From the NCBI GenBank assembly GCA_030442035.1, contig JAUJEA010000013.1, positions 167,635 to 231,634 on the forward strand: a DNA stretch of 64,000 bases, written 5' to 3'. Numbering within the stretch: the first letter of the stretch is position 1; each line of letters begins with the position of its first letter. The notes under the pieces were generated by a model that was not told the origin of the DNA, made no database searches, and saw only the letters and a program-made list of their open reading frames with translations. Position numbers and translations under genes: made by a program. This document shows, in pieces, positions 62,695 to 64,000 of the stretch. The DNA comes from Splendidivirga corallicola. Lineage in GTDB: Bacteria; Bacteroidota; Bacteroidia; Cytophagales; Cyclobacteriaceae.

Positions 62695-63075
62695 TTAAAC
62701 TATAATTACTTGCTCTCCATCAGAGTCCCATCCTTTTTTTTTCATTCCTAGTTTGTCCATGAGTGAAATGCTCCATTTTTTTAAGAATAACCAATCCTCT
62801 TGAAGATCAAAATCAATTTTGTTCCAATATTTATCATCAATACCTACCAAGTATTGTTTAAATTGGTTCAGCTCTTTTTTTTGTTCTTCGGTTATCCAAT
62901 CATTTTCTAAAAAAAACTTCAAGCTTTCCATACTCAAACCATTGATAATTGAAGAATCCAATTCGTCAAAGATTTCAAAAATTGGCGATTCCAAATATTC
63001 AACTTCATTATATTTAGATGAAACTAAATAAAGACAGTTATATAAATCAATCCAAACAGTTCCTTTTTTTTTCAT
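62695..63075 (-). CDS. Small orphan protein C
   Basis: The 126-residue acidic, tryptophan-rich cytosolic protein begins MKKKGTVWIDLYNCLYLVSS and includes FFLENDWITEEQKKELNQFK and a DKYWNKIDFDLQEDWLFLKK motif. It has no signal peptide. The composition and setting recall immunity proteins of the polymorphic toxin type, an inference only. The following 90 bp separate it from orphan gene D. Confidence 0.55.
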   Translation of the reverse strand: MKKKGTVWIDLYNCLYLVSSKYNEVEYLESPIFEIFDELDSSIINGLSMESLKFFLENDWITEEQKKELNQFKQYLVGIDDKYWNKIDFDLQEDWLFLKKWSISLMDKLGMKKKGWDSDGEQVIIV

Positions 63076-63165
63076 TTTACGGATTATTCAAGAAAAATAA
63101 ATCGAGTGCCAGCAGCTTCTTCTTTGGCTATATTCCAGTATATTTTTGGCTTGAGCGATTTAATA

Positions 63166-63594
63166 TCACCAAAATTTTGGAGGACCTTCAATGATCTTAT
63201 CTGGCTCCCCCATCTCCATAATATCATTCAATAATTTATCATAGCGCTTTTTATCATTACTATATATGATATCAAAAGTGTGCCGGTATTTAGGTTTTTC
63301 AAAATCAAATATCTCTTCGTAAATATGTATTATGTAACCTGTTGATATAATTATGTAAAAACCAACACCTTCAAAACAGTACACGGTTTCAATATAATCT
63401 GCCTCGATATTCGATTTCTTGAACTTATATTTGTTAACAAAATTTTCAACATTAATGAAGTGTAACCATAATGAGTTAAAATATAGTATTCCACCATTAT
63501 TCAATGCTATAATCATCTTAAAGCCAAGTTCATCCTTTCCTTCATGAATGAGTATTTCTTTTATTTTCGATGTACCTAATGTTGATAAGCCCAT
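63166..63594 (-). CDS. Small orphan protein D
   Basis: The 142-residue protein begins MGLSTLGTSKIKEILIHEGK and contains MIIALNNGGILYFNSLWLHF, YIETVYCFEGVGFYIIISTG and a charged C-terminus ending EGPPKFW. The alternating hydrophobic strands suggest an alpha/beta fold without membrane segments. It lies with gene C between two copies of a 340-bp direct repeat. The family is not recognised. Confidence 0.55.
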   Translation of the reverse strand: MGLSTLGTSKIKEILIHEGKDELGFKMIIALNNGGILYFNSLWLHFINVENFVNKYKFKKSNIEADYIETVYCFEGVGFYIIISTGYIIHIYEEIFDFEKPKYRHTFDIIYSNDKKRYDKLLNDIMEMGEPDKIIEGPPKFW

Positions 63595-63660
63595 TTACTT
63601 ATTATTACTATTGATTACCCAATTCCCTTGATTACAATAATAAATAATCACACCTATCAC

Positions 63661-64000
63661 AAAAATCAAAGTGCAGACAAAAAGAAAAACCGACCCACAC
63701 AAGCAGACCGGTTTTCTGTTTTTTACTTCATTGCTAAAAGCGAGGGACTGCAAGTCTCAAACAGCGAGCGTACGCTCTTGCTCATCCTAGGTCCTAGGAC
63801 CGCTACGCTTAACCTACGACCAGAACGAGTTCCCCCTCAGAGTCACTTGGCAAAGGACTCTGAGGTGCTCTGTGCTTGTTTCTTTAAATTCACCTTTTCA
63901 ATGTTTTCAATTTTTAAATCTGTCTTAGTCCTTTTGTTCAATGTCTTTTGAAACTTTCAGCTCCATAAATTGATCTTTTCCCTTTGTTTACTCAGAGTCC
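63661..64000. repeat. About 340-bp direct repeat, copy 2 (cut by the window edge)
   Basis: It is nearly identical to 62041-62379, with a few substitutions and a 12-base deletion before the CCCCTCAGAGTC hairpin. It continues past the right edge, so the full unit is not seen. Confidence 0.78.

Overview
The window looks like chromosome from a member of the Bacteroidota, most likely order Cytophagales. The AT-rich base composition fits this, as do type IX secretion (T9SS) C-terminal sorting domains, a short primary sigma factor without region 1.1, TAnnTTTG-type promoter boxes, a bacillithiol deacetylase (BshB1), a SusC/TonB-type receptor and LytS/LytTR regulators. I cannot name the genus.

Layout. 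1-2.8 kb (minus strand): part of an RND metal-efflux operon (lipoprotein adaptor, histidine-rich lipoprotein, TolC-like channel, histidine-rich anchored protein). 2.9-7.5 kb: an ECF42-type sigma factor with two YCII/DGPF proteins, then an AraC regulator, a DUF1772 membrane protein and an NmrA-like oxidoreductase. 8.4-10.6 kb: a 3-keto-glycoside hydrolase (DUF1080) and a Tat-exported Gfo/Idh/MocA oxidoreductase. 10.7-14.1 kb: a decayed DUF4249 gene, an HD-domain hydrolase and a GT2/GT39 pair for polyprenyl-phosphate-dependent glycosylation.

14.15-31.5 kb looks like an accessory island. It ends at the 3' end of an intact tRNA-Met(CAT), and a diverged 30-bp copy of that tRNA end lies at the far side, followed by a broken tyrosine recombinase. 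Inside is the most interesting feature: single genes, all on the plus strand, separated by integron attC-like imperfect hairpins. The short sequence before each gene is complementary to the sequence just after the same gene, and less so to its linear neighbour, which is the signature of mobile gene cassettes. No integron integrase is visible, so this resembles a CALIN (cluster of attC sites lacking an integrase). An IS91-like element, two paralogous T9SS zincin-like proteins, tRNA relics and a GIY-YIG gene nested between tRNA relics interrupt it.

31.7-47.2 kb is conserved core: START-like protein, LptF/G-type permease, rpsO-pnp, rpoD, trxB, an M23/LysM peptidase, bshB1, a glycosyltransferase, pdxH, miaE, a YqgE/AlgH protein, a DUF349 protein with an expanded acidic repeat region, and tRNA-Thr(TGT).

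47.5-60.1 kb: a matrixin-type metalloprotease next to a tyrosinase lipoprotein, an FG-GAP/VCBS lipoprotein, YceI, an intradiol dioxygenase, a TonB-dependent receptor, a LytS/LytTR two-component pair, a Crp/Fnr regulator and a DinB-like protein. From about 58.2 kb to the right edge the DNA becomes a mosaic of repeated hairpin elements (two- to five-fold copies, one 21-bp tandem array, one recombinase remnant) surrounding four small orphan genes on the minus strand.
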